DNA of 5,747 nucleotides from positions 1 to 5,747 of the forward strand of contig CAAEDD010000020.1 of NCBI GenBank assembly GCA_900754515.1. The letters run 5' to 3'. Position numbers and translations under genes: made by a program. Source of the stretch: an uncultured Oscillospiraceae bacterium. Its GTDB lineage: Bacteria > Bacillota > Clostridia > Oscillospirales > Oscillospiraceae. Position 1 is the stretch's first letter. Every line of letters starts with the position of its first letter. Shown piece after piece: positions 5,683 to 5,747 of this stretch. The notes beneath the pieces were generated by a model. That model did no database searches and was not told the origin of the DNA. It saw only the letters and a list, made by a program, of their open reading frames with translations.

Positions 5683-5710
5683 GCTTTCTATTTCACGGGG
5701 AATAGAAAGC
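5683..5710. repeat. Perfect 10-bp inverted repeat near the right edge
   Basis: GCTTTCTATT (5683-5692) is the exact reverse complement of AATAGAAAGC (5701-5710), enclosing TCACGGGG. No T-run follows on either strand, so it is not a typical terminator. It may be a protein-binding or transfer-related site in the surrounding hairpin cluster. Confidence 0.55.
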
Positions 5711-5747
5711 ACCATCCGCTCCGCTCCCTTGCTCCTCCTTTTCCAAA

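Larger units (their letters stand above)
5425..5747. other. Hairpin-rich non-coding region after the regulator
   Basis: No credible gene is visible on either strand in these 323 bases. Open frames are short, lack ribosome sites and run through inverted repeats. The region holds at least five hairpins: a weak one at 5486, two competing ones at 5528-5587, one at 5616-5648 and one at 5683-5710. The last part is rich in GCTCC and TCCGCT repeats, so the minus strand is purine-rich. This may be a string of terminators, a leader of a gene beyond the window, or an origin of transfer of a larger conjugative element. The sequence alone does not decide. Confidence 0.6.

Noticed and set aside
5487..5705. 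72-residue open frame on the plus strand
   Set aside because: It starts at a non-ATG codon with no ribosome site and runs through several hairpins; it has no recognisable protein features.
5647..5747. Minus-strand frame open to the right edge, ending at TAA (5647-5649)
   Set aside because: Only about 32 codons are visible and two minus-strand frames are open there. The bases are low-complexity GCTCC repeats, so a partial gene cannot be supported, although the end of an off-window gene is not excluded.

Overview
The window looks like part of a mobile or accessory region from a Gram-positive Clostridia-type (Firmicutes) bacterium, possibly a gut species. This rests on the style of the integrase, the strong AGGAGG-type ribosome sites, the A/T-rich intrinsic terminators and the XRE regulator with a multi-pass membrane tail. 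No replication, tRNA, rRNA, CRISPR or cargo metabolic gene is visible, and the taxonomic call is an inference from style only.

Layout. Positions 1-269 are non-coding and dense in short inverted and direct repeats. They lead into a plus-strand tyrosine integrase gene (270-1318) that carries all catalytic residues but is broken by an apparent one-base deletion near 460/461. Four bases after its stop lies the end of a convergent minus-strand pair of overlapping genes, read from 4341 down to 2767 (ORF A, 524 aa) and from 2783 down to 1323 (ORF B, 486 aa). A and B are diverged relatives of each other, and both have a recognisable tyrosine-recombinase catalytic fold. Their active sites are eroded in opposite ways: B keeps the Arg, Lys, Arg and His positions but has Phe near where the nucleophilic Tyr belongs, whereas A keeps the Tyr but has lost the Arg/Lys/Arg/His set. 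A 34-base perfect palindrome sits three bases upstream of the start of A, followed by a second terminator-type hairpin. A plus-strand gene with its own promoter (4570-5424) then encodes an XRE-type DNA-binding domain fused to about six membrane segments. Positions 5425-5747 hold no credible gene but contain several hairpins, two of which compete for the same segment.

How the parts may work together. The intact-type integrase would be the cutting and joining enzyme of a small element. The A/B pair may be a two-subunit recombinase with a split active site, or non-catalytic partners or regulators of the integrase. The repeat-rich leader and the palindrome are the obvious candidate DNA sites for these proteins. 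These roles are inference; the residue patterns, overlap, orientation and hairpins are read directly from the sequence.
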